Source of the DNA: an uncultured Rickettsiales bacterium
Lineage (GTDB): Bacteria > Pseudomonadota > Alphaproteobacteria > UBA8366
DNA: 24,608 nucleotides
Assembly (NCBI GenBank): GCA_913046825.1
Contig: CAJWTF010000044.1
Span: forward strand, 1 to 24,608
Direction: 5' to 3'
Of this stretch, positions 1 through 7,844 are shown piece after piece. Each line of letters opens with the position of its first letter. The first letter of the stretch is position 1. The notes under the pieces were generated by a model, which did not search any database, had not been told where the DNA came from, and saw only the letters and a list, made by a program, of their open reading frames with translations. A program made the translations under genes and the position numbers.

Positions 1-453
1 GAATTAATCCCCCGTGTCGTCGAGAGCTTCCAGACCCAAGGCGTCGATCTAGCGTACCTGATACCATTATGACCCGTGTGCCACCAGACCGTGGGTCTGA
101 TCGCACGCCATCTCGAAGCCATTGGTATCCCGACCCTCTGTATGGGCTCCGCCCTCGACATCATGGAAGCCGCGAACCCGCCTCGCGCAGTCTTCACCGA
201 CTACCCACTGGGTCACACCACGGGTATGCCCGGAGATCCAAAAGATCAGTACGAGATCACCCGTATCGGCCTTGAAGCGTTCAAGAGCATCCAGCAGCCA
301 GGCACTATACTTAAGCTAGATCGCGAATGGACGCTCGATTCGAATTGGAAGGACGATACACTTGACGGCACGAAAGGCGACGAGCGGTCCCCCCGCGACG
401 AGACACCGCGCTATCAGCTGGAAGAAGACCGGATCGCCGCCGAAGGAGCTTAG
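1..453 (+). CDS. GrdB-like selenoprotein (3' part, selenocysteine at TGA 70-72)
   Basis: The frame open from base 1 runs to the TAG at 451-453 with one interruption, the TGA at 70-72. Translation flows naturally across it: ...AYLIPL-U-PVCHQTVGLIAR..., giving a U-x-x-C redox motif. The motif and the following text (IARHLEAIGIPT, then PPRAVFTDYPLGHT) match the short aerobic relatives of the glycine/betaine/sarcosine reductase selenoprotein B (GrdB/PrdB) family as I remember them, in which U-P-x-C is the conserved centre. Their reaction is not established; a thiol/selenol redox role is an inference. A hairpin fitting the bacterial SECIS pattern follows the TGA (separate entry). The start codon lies upstream of the window. 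A gene caller treating TGA as stop would give a truncated product from the GTG at 76. The C-terminal tail after about codon 105 is charged and looks poorly conserved. The main alternative is a nonsense mutation in a Cys homologue. Confidence 0.85.
75..107 (+). promoter_or_regulatory. Bacterial SECIS-like hairpin downstream of the UGA
   Basis: The lower stem pairs 75-80 (cgtgtg) with 102-107 (cgcacg), with one G-U pair. An internal loop follows (81-84 and 100-101). The upper stem pairs 85-90 (cagacc) with 94-99 (ggtctg) perfectly, closing a GTG triloop at 91-93. The apical loop begins 18 nt after the TGA and starts with G. This fits the known bacterial SECIS pattern of an apical loop about 16-37 nt after UGA with a G in its first two bases. 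It would recruit SelB with Sec-tRNA. SelB and tRNA-Sec are not in the window. Confidence 0.75.
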
Positions 454-498
454 ATAGCCGATCTAAAGAACGGTTCTTCAAGCATTCCCTATCGCTTT

Positions 499-523
499 CC
501 GGAAACGCGTTGGCGTTTTCCGG
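499..523 (+). terminator. Stem-loop after the selenoprotein gene, possible terminator
   Basis: Positions 499-508 (ccggaaacgc) pair with 513-523 (gcgttttccgg) through ten base pairs with one bulged T and a 4-nt loop. It sits 46 nt after the selenoprotein stop, between two convergent genes. There is no U-tract after the stem, so intrinsic termination is uncertain; it may instead be a small dispersed palindrome. Confidence 0.4.
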
Positions 524-559
524 GAGCCAGGGCAGACTGACGACACCGAGAGAACTAGC

Positions 560-589
560 CCCCGGTCTCTCGCTACGCTCGAACCGGGG
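560..589. repeat. Small GC-rich palindrome, REP-like
   Basis: Positions 560-566 (ccccggt) are the reverse complement of 583-589 (accgggg), enclosing a 16-nt loop that itself contains ctcgctacgctcga. It lies 15 nt beyond the stop codon of the minus-strand VOC gene, so it could serve as that gene's terminator on the minus strand. It could also be a short dispersed palindromic element. No second copy is visible in this window. Confidence 0.35.
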
Positions 590-603
590 AAAGAATTTGC
601 GCG

Positions 604-1482
604 CTAAGCCTGAATGAATGAGACGACCGGGCCGCAGGTGTGCTCGGGCGCAATCCAAATCGCCGGGTATTTGTGCGCAGTATACGGAACGCCATTACCG
701 TCGAGTAATGCTTTCGTCGCTTCCAGGTCTTTCACGCCGAAACCCACGGCCGAAACATACGGCATGTAAGGTGGTGTGACACCCGGCGTCCAGCCGTTGA
801 GACCGTCTGGATTGAGGACATAGACATTGCCGTGCGGCAGACCGAAGACCGAGACGCCCGGCATCGGCGCTTTCGGCTCCATTCCAAACAGTTTGCCGAG
901 CTTGCCGCAGGTTGCTTCCACATCCTCGACACAGAGCGCCACTTCGGCAATCGACACCGCGCCGTTCGGATGATCCATGAGATGCGGCTGCCAGAGAACA
1001 TCGCGTGTTTCGTGTTCGATGAAGATCAGTTTGGCTTCGGGGAAGACCGCCTGATCAACGGTAATATTATTGAACGCAGCTCGCCGGGTTTCCTCATCAT
1101 TCACGCCGAACGCCGCGTCGCGCTCCAATCGGCGCGCCGGTTGCACACCCTCGAGACGCGATGAGAGAGCCTTATAGGCGTTCTCCGCCTCGCCACTGCC
1201 GAAAGCCGTGATATGCGCGCCTTCGTATTTCTCGAGCATACCGAGCGCAGAGCTGTAAAGATTGGGATCCGTGAGGCCCATCACCTCGAAATAACCGGTC
1301 TCGAACATGGCGCAATGATTGCCGGAACCGAAAGGTTCAACCGGACCGCCAGGCTCGCGCGAGCCCGAATGAATGCTGCGTGACGTGAGCGTAAATCCGA
1401 GCTTGTCGTATGTTTGCCGGCCGACCTCCAAGTCGCGGATGGCAAGGCCTACGTGGTCAAGTTCAAGCGGCAGATCGGTCAT
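604..1482 (-). CDS. VOC family / glyoxalase-like protein
   Basis: The product has 292 residues. It begins MTDLPLELDHVGLAIRDLE, the usual opening of a vicinal-oxygen-chelate module (H10 is a likely metal ligand). A second VOC-like half starts near residue 170 (SIAEVALCVEDVE). The whole resembles the Glyoxalase-like domain group (PF13468). VOC proteins include lyases, isomerases and extradiol dioxygenases, and the reaction here cannot be named. The ATG at 1482 is chosen because GGGGAG lies 6 nt upstream (1489-1494 on this strand) and the family motif starts at once. The frame stays open to 1590, and that extension encodes a hydrophobic stretch that I consider non-coding. It is transcribed away from the acyl-CoA dehydrogenase, with a shared 156-bp promoter region. 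Confidence 0.85.
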   Translation of the reverse strand: MTDLPLELDHVGLAIRDLEVGRQTYDKLGFTLTSRSIHSGSREPGGPVEPFGSGNHCAMFETGYFEVMGLTDPNLYSSALGMLEKYEGAHITAFGSGEAENAYKALSSRLEGVQPARRLERDAAFGVNDEETRRAAFNNITVDQAVFPEAKLIFIEHETRDVLWQPHLMDHPNGAVSIAEVALCVEDVEATCGKLGKLFGMEPKAPMPGVSVFGLPHGNVYVLNPDGLNGWTPGVTPPYMPYVSAVGFGVKDLEATKALLDGNGVPYTAHKYPAIWIAPEHTCGPVVSFIQA

Positions 1483-1638
1483 TTTCGGCTCCCCGTCATA
1501 TTTGTATGTCGCATTGTCAATGAGATAGACCGACAGCACAACGAACAGAAGACAAAAAGTACCTAGGCGTGAGGGTGCCACACGTCGCACGCGACCTATC
1601 TTACAAGCTACATCGAGATCAGAAGCGGAGCAACGATC

Positions 1639-2847
1639 ATGGACATGACATTCAGCCCTGAAGACGAGGCGTTTCGCGAAGAAGTACGCACCTTCATTGC
1701 AGGAAACCTACCACCGGAAGTTCAGGAAGCTTCGCGACGCTCCCCTTCTTACGTGCCGAAAGAATACACTAGACGTTGGCACAAAATTCTATTTGAAAAA
1801 GGTTGGGTCGCGCCGAGCTGGCCGAAAGAACACGGCGGCTGTGAATGGTCGCCCGTGCAAAAACACATCTATGACGAGGAATATCAAAACGCCAATGCGC
1901 CGCGGTTGAGTTCCTTCGGGATCACGATGATCGGGCCGGTGCTTTATACTTTCGGTACTGAGGCACAAAAACGGCAACACATACCCTCGATCCTCAACGG
2001 CGATATCTTCTGGTGCCAGGGGTATTCGGAACCGGGATCAGGCTCTGATCTCGCGTCGTTGCAAACGCGGGCAGAGCTCGACGAGGGCGGCGAGAACTAC
2101 ATTGTCAACGGCCAAAAAATTTGGACTTCGCACGCCCATCACGCGGATTGGATTTTCGCGTTGGTCCGCACCTCGACCGAAGGCAAGAAGCAGGAAGGTA
2201 TCTCATTCCTGCTGATTGATATGTCGACGCCGGGCCTAGAAGTAAAACCGATCATCTCGATGGATGGTGGGCATTATTTGAACGAGGTGTTTTTCGTTGA
2301 CGTAAAGGTCCCGGTGACAAATCGGATCGGCGAAGAGAACATGGGCTGGACCTATGCCAAGTATCTTCTGGGTCATGAGCGCACCGGCATCGCTGGCGTC
2401 GCTAAATCGAAACGCAAATTGGAAAAGCTGAGAGAGATTGCCGGGCTTGAGCAAGATAGTGGCGAGCCGTTGATTGATGACCCCGATTTCAAATCCCGCG
2501 TCGCCAATGTCGGCATCAAACTCCAGGCGTTGGAGATAACCAACTTGCGCACGCTATCCGCCGTCAGTGCGGGTAAGTCACCGGGGGATGCGTCGTCGAT
2601 TCTGAAAATTCGTGGCACCGAAGTGGAGCAAGAGCTGAATGAATTGCTCGTCTGGACGATGGGCTATTACGCCCATCCCTATCAACCGGGCCGCTTGTTC
2701 AATCAACAAACAAACATGATCCCAGTAGGCCCCGACCATGCTGTCGGCCTGATGGAGGAGCGCCTGTTGCGCCGCGCCGCATCAATCTATGGCGGATCGA
2801 ACGAGATTCAGAAGAACATCATCGCCAAGGCGATCATGGGGTTGTAG
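1639..2847 (+). CDS. Acyl-CoA dehydrogenase
   Basis: The product has 402 residues, full length for the family. It would oxidise an acyl-CoA to the 2,3-enoyl-CoA using FAD, passing electrons to ETF. The N-terminal helical domain covers about 1-120. The flavin/substrate signature CQGYSEPGSGSDLAS lies near 126-140, followed by WTSHAHHADW and the C-terminal helical domain. The closing motif YGGSNEIQKNIIA, near 384-396, corresponds to the family's conserved YxGTxEIQ region. It is the first gene of a tight plus-strand run: the next gene starts 34 nt after its stop. Chain length and substrate are unknown; the class resembles large-substrate catabolic dehydrogenases rather than short-chain house-keeping ones. 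Confidence 0.93.
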   Translation: MDMTFSPEDEAFREEVRTFIAGNLPPEVQEASRRSPSYVPKEYTRRWHKILFEKGWVAPSWPKEHGGCEWSPVQKHIYDEEYQNANAPRLSSFGITMIGPVLYTFGTEAQKRQHIPSILNGDIFWCQGYSEPGSGSDLASLQTRAELDEGGENYIVNGQKIWTSHAHHADWIFALVRTSTEGKKQEGISFLLIDMSTPGLEVKPIISMDGGHYLNEVFFVDVKVPVTNRIGEENMGWTYAKYLLGHERTGIAGVAKSKRKLEKLREIAGLEQDSGEPLIDDPDFKSRVANVGIKLQALEITNLRTLSAVSAGKSPGDASSILKIRGTEVEQELNELLVWTMGYYAHPYQPGRLFNQQTNMIPVGPDHAVGLMEERLLRRAASIYGGSNEIQKNIIAKAIMGL

Positions 2848-2881
2848 ATCGGCCACGCACTGGCCCGGGGGGAATTGTATC

Positions 2882-3907
2882 ATGCGGCCAGAACTCCGCG
2901 TCGGCGTGGTCTACGATTTCCGCAACCCACCCCACTCCGGGATCGACAATCCCAGTTTCTATGCTGAGCTACTCGACCAGGCGGTTTGGCTCGAAGGGCT
3001 CGGCCTTGATCTGATCTGGTTTACCGAACACCACTTCGTCGAAGATGGGTACCTGCCGTCCTGGATTCCCGTGGCCAGCGCCATGGCCGCGCGTACAAAG
3101 CGGGTCCGATTTTCCTCCGACATCTCCATTTTGCCGCTCTATCATCCGGTACGATTGGCAGAGGATCTGGCCGTGCTCGACAACCTTAGCCGGGGACGCG
3201 TCGATATCGGGGTCGGCCTTGGTTATGTGCCGCGGGATTTCGCGGGCTATGGATATCCGGTCTCGCACCGGGTCTCGCGCACGGACGAGGGTCTCGAAAT
3301 TCTCTCACATTGTTTCCGTGGTGAACAATTCAGCTTTACGGGCAAACGCTATCAGACCAAAGACGTCCTCATCCGACCCGAGTACGTGCAAGAAGGGGGA
3401 CCGCCGCTCTGGATCGCAGCGTCTTCTCGCGAAGGAGCACTTCGGGCCGCTCGTTTTAATGCGCACCTACTGCCCCAAGGGCCGTTCGAGACTACGACCC
3501 AAGTGTGGCTCGATGCCCTCCGCTCCGATGGGCGGGACCCGGACGATTATCGCCTGGGAATCATTAAACCCGTTTTCGTCACCGACGACAGAGACCGTGA
3601 TTGGCCCGCGATCCGTGCGGCTGAGCGGTTCCGGATGGAGTATTACGCGGAGGCGTTCAAGACGGCCGGGCGCGGCACACCGCCAGACCAGGACAAGGAA
3701 CGCATTAATCAGAACTGGTTGATCGGCGACGTCGATCATTGCATCCGCGAGTTGACCACGTTCATCCGAGAAAATCGCATCACCGACTTCGTCACCTGGG
3801 CGGTACCTCCGGGCCTACGGCCGGATGCCGTCGAATCCTCCCTCCATCAATTCGCGACAAAAGTCGTGCCCCACGTGAAGGATGCGGTACGGGATCAAGA
3901 AGGTTAA
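2882..3907 (+). CDS. LLM class flavin-dependent oxidoreductase (monooxygenase)
   Basis: The product has 341 residues of the bacterial luciferase-like TIM-barrel family. Visible signs are the N-terminal strand VGVVYDF, the WFTEHHF motif near residue 45, the SDISILPLYHPVRLAEDLAVLDNLS region near 80-105, and GRVDIGVGLGYVP. These enzymes use reduced FMN delivered by a separate reductase to insert oxygen into a carbon substrate. The open frame extends upstream into the dehydrogenase, but ATG 2882 has a strong GGGGGGAA site about 8 nt upstream and starts the family homology. It sits between the dehydrogenase and a 2OG oxygenase. A flavin reductase gene at 19004-19672 is a possible but distant partner. 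Substrate is unknown. Confidence 0.9.
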   Translation: MRPELRVGVVYDFRNPPHSGIDNPSFYAELLDQAVWLEGLGLDLIWFTEHHFVEDGYLPSWIPVASAMAARTKRVRFSSDISILPLYHPVRLAEDLAVLDNLSRGRVDIGVGLGYVPRDFAGYGYPVSHRVSRTDEGLEILSHCFRGEQFSFTGKRYQTKDVLIRPEYVQEGGPPLWIAASSREGALRAARFNAHLLPQGPFETTTQVWLDALRSDGRDPDDYRLGIIKPVFVTDDRDRDWPAIRAAERFRMEYYAEAFKTAGRGTPPDQDKERINQNWLIGDVDHCIRELTTFIRENRITDFVTWAVPPGLRPDAVESSLHQFATKVVPHVKDAVRDQEG

Positions 3908-4859
3908 TCGATTGGAACAGGTCCCCGAAATTGATTTCGCGCCCTTTTTATCGGGTGATGCATCCGGAAAGGCCGAGGTTACGGAGAAGATCGGCACGGC
4001 ATGCGAGGGTATTGGATTTTTCTATCTTACCGGTCATGGCATCGCGCCCGAAATCACAGAGGGTATTTTTACGGCGTCACGGCAATTCTTCGCGCTGTCA
4101 TCGGAACAACGCCACGATCCAAGCTTGTTGATTTCCCCGCGGCATAGCAGAGGCTACCAGCCACTCGGCGCACGTCACTACAAAGACACCACCGCGCCGG
4201 ATTTGATGGAGGCGTTCAAATACCAACGCAAACTGCCGCTGAACGACCCGGATATCCTCGCGGGCGACCGCATCCAACAGCCGAACAAATGGCCGGCGGG
4301 CATGCCCGAATGGCGAGAGACACTGCTCAACTATTTCGAAACCATCGACGGTGTCGCCGCGAATTTACTTCAGGCTTTCGCCATCGCACTCGATGTCGAG
4401 GAAGATTATTTCCTCGGATTTTATCGAAAACCAATGACCCTGGTCTCTCTGCTCCACTATCCACCGCAACCACCTCAGGATGACGCTTTCGGCAACCGGC
4501 CGCATCTGGATGAGACCGCGTTCACCATTGTCCTGCAGGAAGACGTCTCCGGTTTGGAAGTGATGAGTAAATCGGGACAGTGGGTATACGTGCCGCCTGT
4601 CGCCGGCAGTTTTGTGGTCAATATCGGCGATTACATGGCTCGGTGGACCAACGACCGATATTCTTCGACCCGACATCGTGTCGTTAATCGTACCGGTGGC
4701 GAGCGCTACTCCATCCCCTATTTCGCCATCCCCGACTTTGACGCAATCATCGAATGCCTGCCGACATGTCACGGCCCCAGAAACCCGATCAAATACGAGC
4801 CACTGCATGTCGGCCAATCTATCAAACGTAAATTCTCCAGTGACTACATTCAAAAATGA
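3882..4859 (+). CDS. 2OG-Fe(II) oxygenase, isopenicillin N synthase-like
   Basis: The product has 325 residues if started at ATG 3882. The N-terminal DIOX_N-type part (VPEIDFAPFLSG, then GFFYLTGHGI) precedes a double-stranded beta-helix core. The iron triad is visible as H208-x-D210 (RPHLDET) and H265 (TRHRVVN). R275-x-S277 (RYS) is the expected 2-oxoglutarate clamp. The family couples 2-oxoglutarate decarboxylation to hydroxylation, desaturation or ring formation. ATG 3882 overlaps the previous gene by 26 nt with no spaced ribosome site. TTG 3912, in frame ten codons later, has AAGAAGG 8 nt upstream and may be the true start, giving a product beginning (M)EQVPEIDF. The native substrate is unknown. 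Confidence 0.9.
   Translation: MRYGIKKVNRLEQVPEIDFAPFLSGDASGKAEVTEKIGTACEGIGFFYLTGHGIAPEITEGIFTASRQFFALSSEQRHDPSLLISPRHSRGYQPLGARHYKDTTAPDLMEAFKYQRKLPLNDPDILAGDRIQQPNKWPAGMPEWRETLLNYFETIDGVAANLLQAFAIALDVEEDYFLGFYRKPMTLVSLLHYPPQPPQDDAFGNRPHLDETAFTIVLQEDVSGLEVMSKSGQWVYVPPVAGSFVVNIGDYMARWTNDRYSSTRHRVVNRTGGERYSIPYFAIPDFDAIIECLPTCHGPRNPIKYEPLHVGQSIKRKFSSDYIQK
3897..3903 (+). promoter_or_regulatory. Ribosome binding site favouring a TTG start at 3912
   Basis: AAGAAGG lies 8 nt upstream of an in-frame TTG at 3912 and overlaps the end of the preceding gene (stop at 3905-3907). The annotated ATG at 3882 has only GAAGG directly abutting it. The spacing favours TTG, while codon preference favours ATG. 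Confidence 0.45.
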
Positions 4860-4869
4860 GGTCTAATTG

Positions 4870-5913
4870 ATGCTCCCCCTCCTTCAATACGGCAAAAGCG
4901 GCTTACGCGTTTCACGGCTTTGCCTTGGTACAATGAATTTCGGCATTCCAGGCCACGGCGTGCATGGCAGTTGGACGCTTCCCATCGACGAAGCCCGTCC
5001 GATCTTCAAATCCGCGATTGAACACGGCATCAACTACTTCGATTGCGCCAACACATACGGACTCGGCGCTTGTGAGGAAGTCGTGGGAACGTTGCTCCGC
5101 GAATTATTGCCGCGCGACGAATACGTCCTGTCCACCAAATTCGCCATGCCCATGGGCAAGGGAGCCAATCAGGGTGGGCTCTCGCGTAAGCACATCATGG
5201 AATCGATGGATGCGAGCCTGAAACGTCTCGGCCTGGATTATGTCGACCAGATCATCATTCACCGCCACCCGCACACAATCCCGAACTCCGCGCATGCGCC
5301 ACTCGAAGAGATGATGGAGGCACTCCACGATATCGTCAAAGCGGGTAAGACCCTCTATCTCGGCGCTTCGTCGATGTACACATGGCAGTTCGTCGAATTG
5401 CAAATGCTGGCTAAACTTCATGGCTGGACGCAATTCATCTCGATGCAGAACCACTACAATCTGATCTACCGCGAGGAAGAGCGGGAGATGCATCCCTATT
5501 GCACGAAGACGGGCGTGGCCGTGACCCCTTGGTCCCCGCTCGCACGCGGGATGCTGGCAGGCTCCTATAAAGGCGGCCTCGATGCCGGGGCGACCACCCG
5601 TTCCCAAGGGCGCGATGCCGAACGCGCGAAAGGTCTCTATCAAGGCGAGAATGATTTCGAAATCGTCGCCCGCGTTGGAGAAATCGCGGAGAGGCTCGGC
5701 TATACATCGGCGCAAATCGCCATCGCTTGGATGTTGAGCAAGCCCGTGATCACGGCCCCGATTGTCGGCATCTCCAAGCTCGCTCAACTGGACCAGCTCG
5801 TCGCGGCTGCGGAGATCGAACTGTCGGCGGATGATATCGACTATCTGGAGAATCTCTATCGCCCGGTCCACAACATCCTGGACCAGGAAAAGCCTCTCAG
5901 CGTTCCGGCATAG
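4870..5913 (+). CDS. Aldo/keto reductase
   Basis: The product has 347 residues, typical of the bacterial AKR group. The catalytic tetrad is visible: D58 and Y63 (FDCANTYG), K90 (STKFAMP) and H131 (IIIHRHP). The C-terminal part carries the NADP-binding region near PIVGISKLAQLDQLV. It would reduce a carbonyl, or oxidise an alcohol, with NAD(P)H. ATG 4870 is used, with GAGGT seven nt upstream. The gene starts 10 nt after the 2OG oxygenase stop and is followed at once by the HAD gene, so all are likely one transcript. Its likely role is to process a carbonyl product of the oxygenases upstream; this is an inference from position. Confidence 0.93.
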   Translation: MLPLLQYGKSGLRVSRLCLGTMNFGIPGHGVHGSWTLPIDEARPIFKSAIEHGINYFDCANTYGLGACEEVVGTLLRELLPRDEYVLSTKFAMPMGKGANQGGLSRKHIMESMDASLKRLGLDYVDQIIIHRHPHTIPNSAHAPLEEMMEALHDIVKAGKTLYLGASSMYTWQFVELQMLAKLHGWTQFISMQNHYNLIYREEEREMHPYCTKTGVAVTPWSPLARGMLAGSYKGGLDAGATTRSQGRDAERAKGLYQGENDFEIVARVGEIAERLGYTSAQIAIAWMLSKPVITAPIVGISKLAQLDQLVAAAEIELSADDIDYLENLYRPVHNILDQEKPLSVPA

Positions 5914-5922
5914 GTGAGTGAC

Positions 5923-6591
5923 ATGAGTAAACCTTGGCTGACCTTCGATTGCTACGACACCTTGGTCCGTTACTCCGAAGGCAAGGCAGCGGCTCTCGCA
6001 ACGCTGGTACGCGAAAAGGGCGGCGACGACACGGCCGTGGATCGCGCACAATCGGCGTTCGAGGCCTGCGAGAAAAAGCTGCAACTGGGCCCGTTCATTA
6101 TTCTCGACGCCGTGCTTCGAAAGAGCTTGCATGCGGGCCTGGAGGCGGCGGGTTTGCCTATCACAGCAAGCGACGAAGAAACGATCATCAAGGCTGTCAA
6201 ATTGTCGGAGCCCTTCCCGGATACGGGCCCCGCCCTCGCCGATTTAAAACGGGATTTCCGTCTCGCGATCTTGTCGAATTCCGAACCCGAGATCATTCGG
6301 CACAACATCGTAAGTATTGGTATCGAATTCGATGCGGTTGTCTTGGCCGCCGAAGCGAAATGTTACAAACCCGATCCGAACATGTTCCGTGAACTATTAG
6401 ACCGCATCGACGAAACGCCGGAGAATGTCACCCATATCGCACAAAGTTTCTATCACGACATGCGCACCTCCAAAGACCTCGGCTTCGGTCGGCGTTTATG
6501 GATCAACCGCTACGGTCGTGACGGCGATCCGGACTATACGCCGGATGCGGAATTATCTGATTTGACAGGTGTACGAGCCCAATTGACCTAA
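5923..6591 (+). CDS. HAD superfamily hydrolase, 2-haloacid dehalogenase-like
   Basis: The product has 222 residues. Motif I is FDCYDTLV with D9 as nucleophile. The residue two places on is Tyr11, as in L-2-haloacid dehalogenases (DxY), rather than the Asp typical of phosphatases. Motif II is ILSNSE, motif III includes K of KCYKPD, and the late segment AQSFYHDM is common in class II dehalogenase-like proteins. The usual Gly after Tyr is Asp12, so dehalogenase activity is not certain. The start could be GTG 5914, but AGGTGAG at 5912-5918 lies at the right distance for ATG 5923. The gene is embedded in the plus-strand run, with a 12-nt gap to the damaged dehydrogenase. Confidence 0.88.
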   Translation: MSKPWLTFDCYDTLVRYSEGKAAALATLVREKGGDDTAVDRAQSAFEACEKKLQLGPFIILDAVLRKSLHAGLEAAGLPITASDEETIIKAVKLSEPFPDTGPALADLKRDFRLAILSNSEPEIIRHNIVSIGIEFDAVVLAAEAKCYKPDPNMFRELLDRIDETPENVTHIAQSFYHDMRTSKDLGFGRRLWINRYGRDGDPDYTPDAELSDLTGVRAQLT

Positions 6592-6603
6592 ACGGAGTAA
6601 GCC

Positions 6604-7352
6604 ATGGACCTTGGACTCAAAGGCAAATTAGCTTTGGTCACGGGCGCCAGCGAAGGCGTCGCGGAAGCCCTCGCCCGGGAAGGCGCTCAGGTCGCGATTG
6701 CGCCCGTACGAAATCCAAGCTGGAAGCCGTGGCTGCGAACAGTTTATCCGAGACCGGCAGCAACGTCTTTGCCATTCCAGCGGGCATGCGATCCCTTGAA
6801 GGGTCCGAAAGTTTCGTGGAAGCCGCGGCCGAGCGGCTCGGTGGGGTCGATATTCTGATCAATAATGCAGGGGTCTCGGCCTTCGGCGCATTCATAGACC
6901 TGCCCGACGATGCCTTTGTCGACGCGATCAACGGCAAACTCCTCGGATACATCCGCTGTGCCCGGGCAGCCATTCCGCATATGCAGAAACGCGTCGGTGG
7001 GAATATCCTGAACATTATCGGCGCTACTCAGCAGGCGGTGCCTTTGCACACCCCCGGCAGCAACTGTAACGCCGCGGTTCGGATGTTCAGCAAGGAATTG
7101 TCGATGGAACTCGGCCCGATGAACATCCAAGTGAACAGCCTGGGCCCCGGCTACATTCAAACCGCGAGAGCAGACCAATTGCTCAAGGCGAACGCAGAGA
7201 CCCAAGGTATCTCCGAGGCGGAAGTTTTAAGCGGCCTCGTCAGCACTGTCGCCGATATTGCCGACGCTGTCTGCTTCCTGGTTAGCGAGCGTGCCACATA
7301 TGTAAACGGCTCCGCCCTCGTCATCGACGGCAGCGAGTCACTGGTGATCTAG
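6604..7352 (+). pseudogene. Short-chain dehydrogenase/reductase, frameshifted
   Basis: Two overlapping frames together make one SDR. The first (from ATG 6604, GGAG upstream) reads LKGKLALVTGASEGVAEALAREGAQVAI. The second continues CARTKSKLEAVAANS up to the stop at 7350-7352. They join at about 6697-6700, where one base (probably a T, ATTTGC reduced to ATTGC) is missing. The glycine motif is also short: TGASEG is followed directly by VAEAL, where the family has about four more residues supplying GxG of TGxxxGxG. Downstream, INNAG is intact, but the usual YxxxK is GxxxN (HTPGSNCNAAV), as in an SDR side-branch. The result is either a decaying gene or a read error plus a real deletion. It is the last gene of the plus-strand run. 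Confidence 0.8.
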
Positions 7353-7423
7353 GCGATAAAACGAGCTATCACTACAGAATTAAAGTTTTGATTGAGGGCC
7401 CCATCGCAAATTCAAAATCAACC

Positions 7424-7816
7424 CTATTCTGAGACGATCGATTCGGAGGTCGAGAAATAGAGGTCTAGACGGGTAAACCGGTCATCCTCTATGCGGAACA
7501 ATTTCACATTCGACATACTGCTCTCGCGTCCATCTGTATCAACCAGGCGTACATCAAAGACGGCGGCGACTCTTTGAGCCGCTTCATCTACCGTCCATTC
7601 GAAATTGCCATGCCACATGGTCGGATAGCGCGCCATCGCACCTTCAAAGGCAGCACGGATTTCACCGTCACGTCCACTTAGCTCTATCCCAGCCGGATAA
7701 ATATTCCAGACACAGTCCGGCGCCAAACATTCTAGAGTTTCTTCGAGACGACCTTTATCCATCACGTTGAAGTAACGCTTTTCGACCAGATCGATTAGTT
7801 CCTGCTTGTTCAGCAT
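7424..7816 (-). CDS. SnoaL-like / nuclear transport factor 2 family protein
   Basis: The product has 130 residues, the size of a single NTF2-fold domain. Typical traits are the N-terminal helix (LIDLVEKRYFNVMDKGRLEETLECLAPDCVW), a central region with amphipathic strands (FEWTVDEAAQRVAAVFDVRLVDTDG), and the end KLFRIEDDRFTRLDLYF. The fold forms a cone-shaped pocket used by isomerases, dehydratases and non-enzymatic ligand binders, so no reaction can be assigned. It begins 28 nt after the PhyH gene stop on the same strand, so it is probably co-transcribed and may act on the product of that oxygenase. Its ribosome site is weak, suggesting translation partly dependent on the upstream gene. Confidence 0.85.
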   Translation of the reverse strand: MLNKQELIDLVEKRYFNVMDKGRLEETLECLAPDCVWNIYPAGIELSGRDGEIRAAFEGAMARYPTMWHGNFEWTVDEAAQRVAAVFDVRLVDTDGRESSMSNVKLFRIEDDRFTRLDLYFSTSESIVSE

Positions 7817-7844
7817 CGCGTTTCCATTTCGAATTGCACGCCCG

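Noticed and set aside
76..453. A short protein starting at GTG 76
   Set aside because: It is the downstream part of the selenoprotein. Coding homology continues upstream through the TGA, so GTG 76 is an internal Val codon.
1483..1590. N-terminal extension of the VOC protein with a hydrophobic, signal-like stretch
   Set aside because: The domain normally starts right where ATG 1482 does, a good ribosome site precedes that ATG, and the extension would occupy the whole divergent promoter region.
3045..3722. A 225-codon open frame on the plus strand
   Set aside because: It is another frame of the luciferase-like monooxygenase; its sequence is rich in Arg, Ser and Pro without domains.
5104..6132. 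A 342-codon open frame on the minus strand
   Set aside because: It lies opposite the aldo/keto reductase and HAD genes, which both show full catalytic motifs. It has no recognisable family features and is a shadow of biased codon use.
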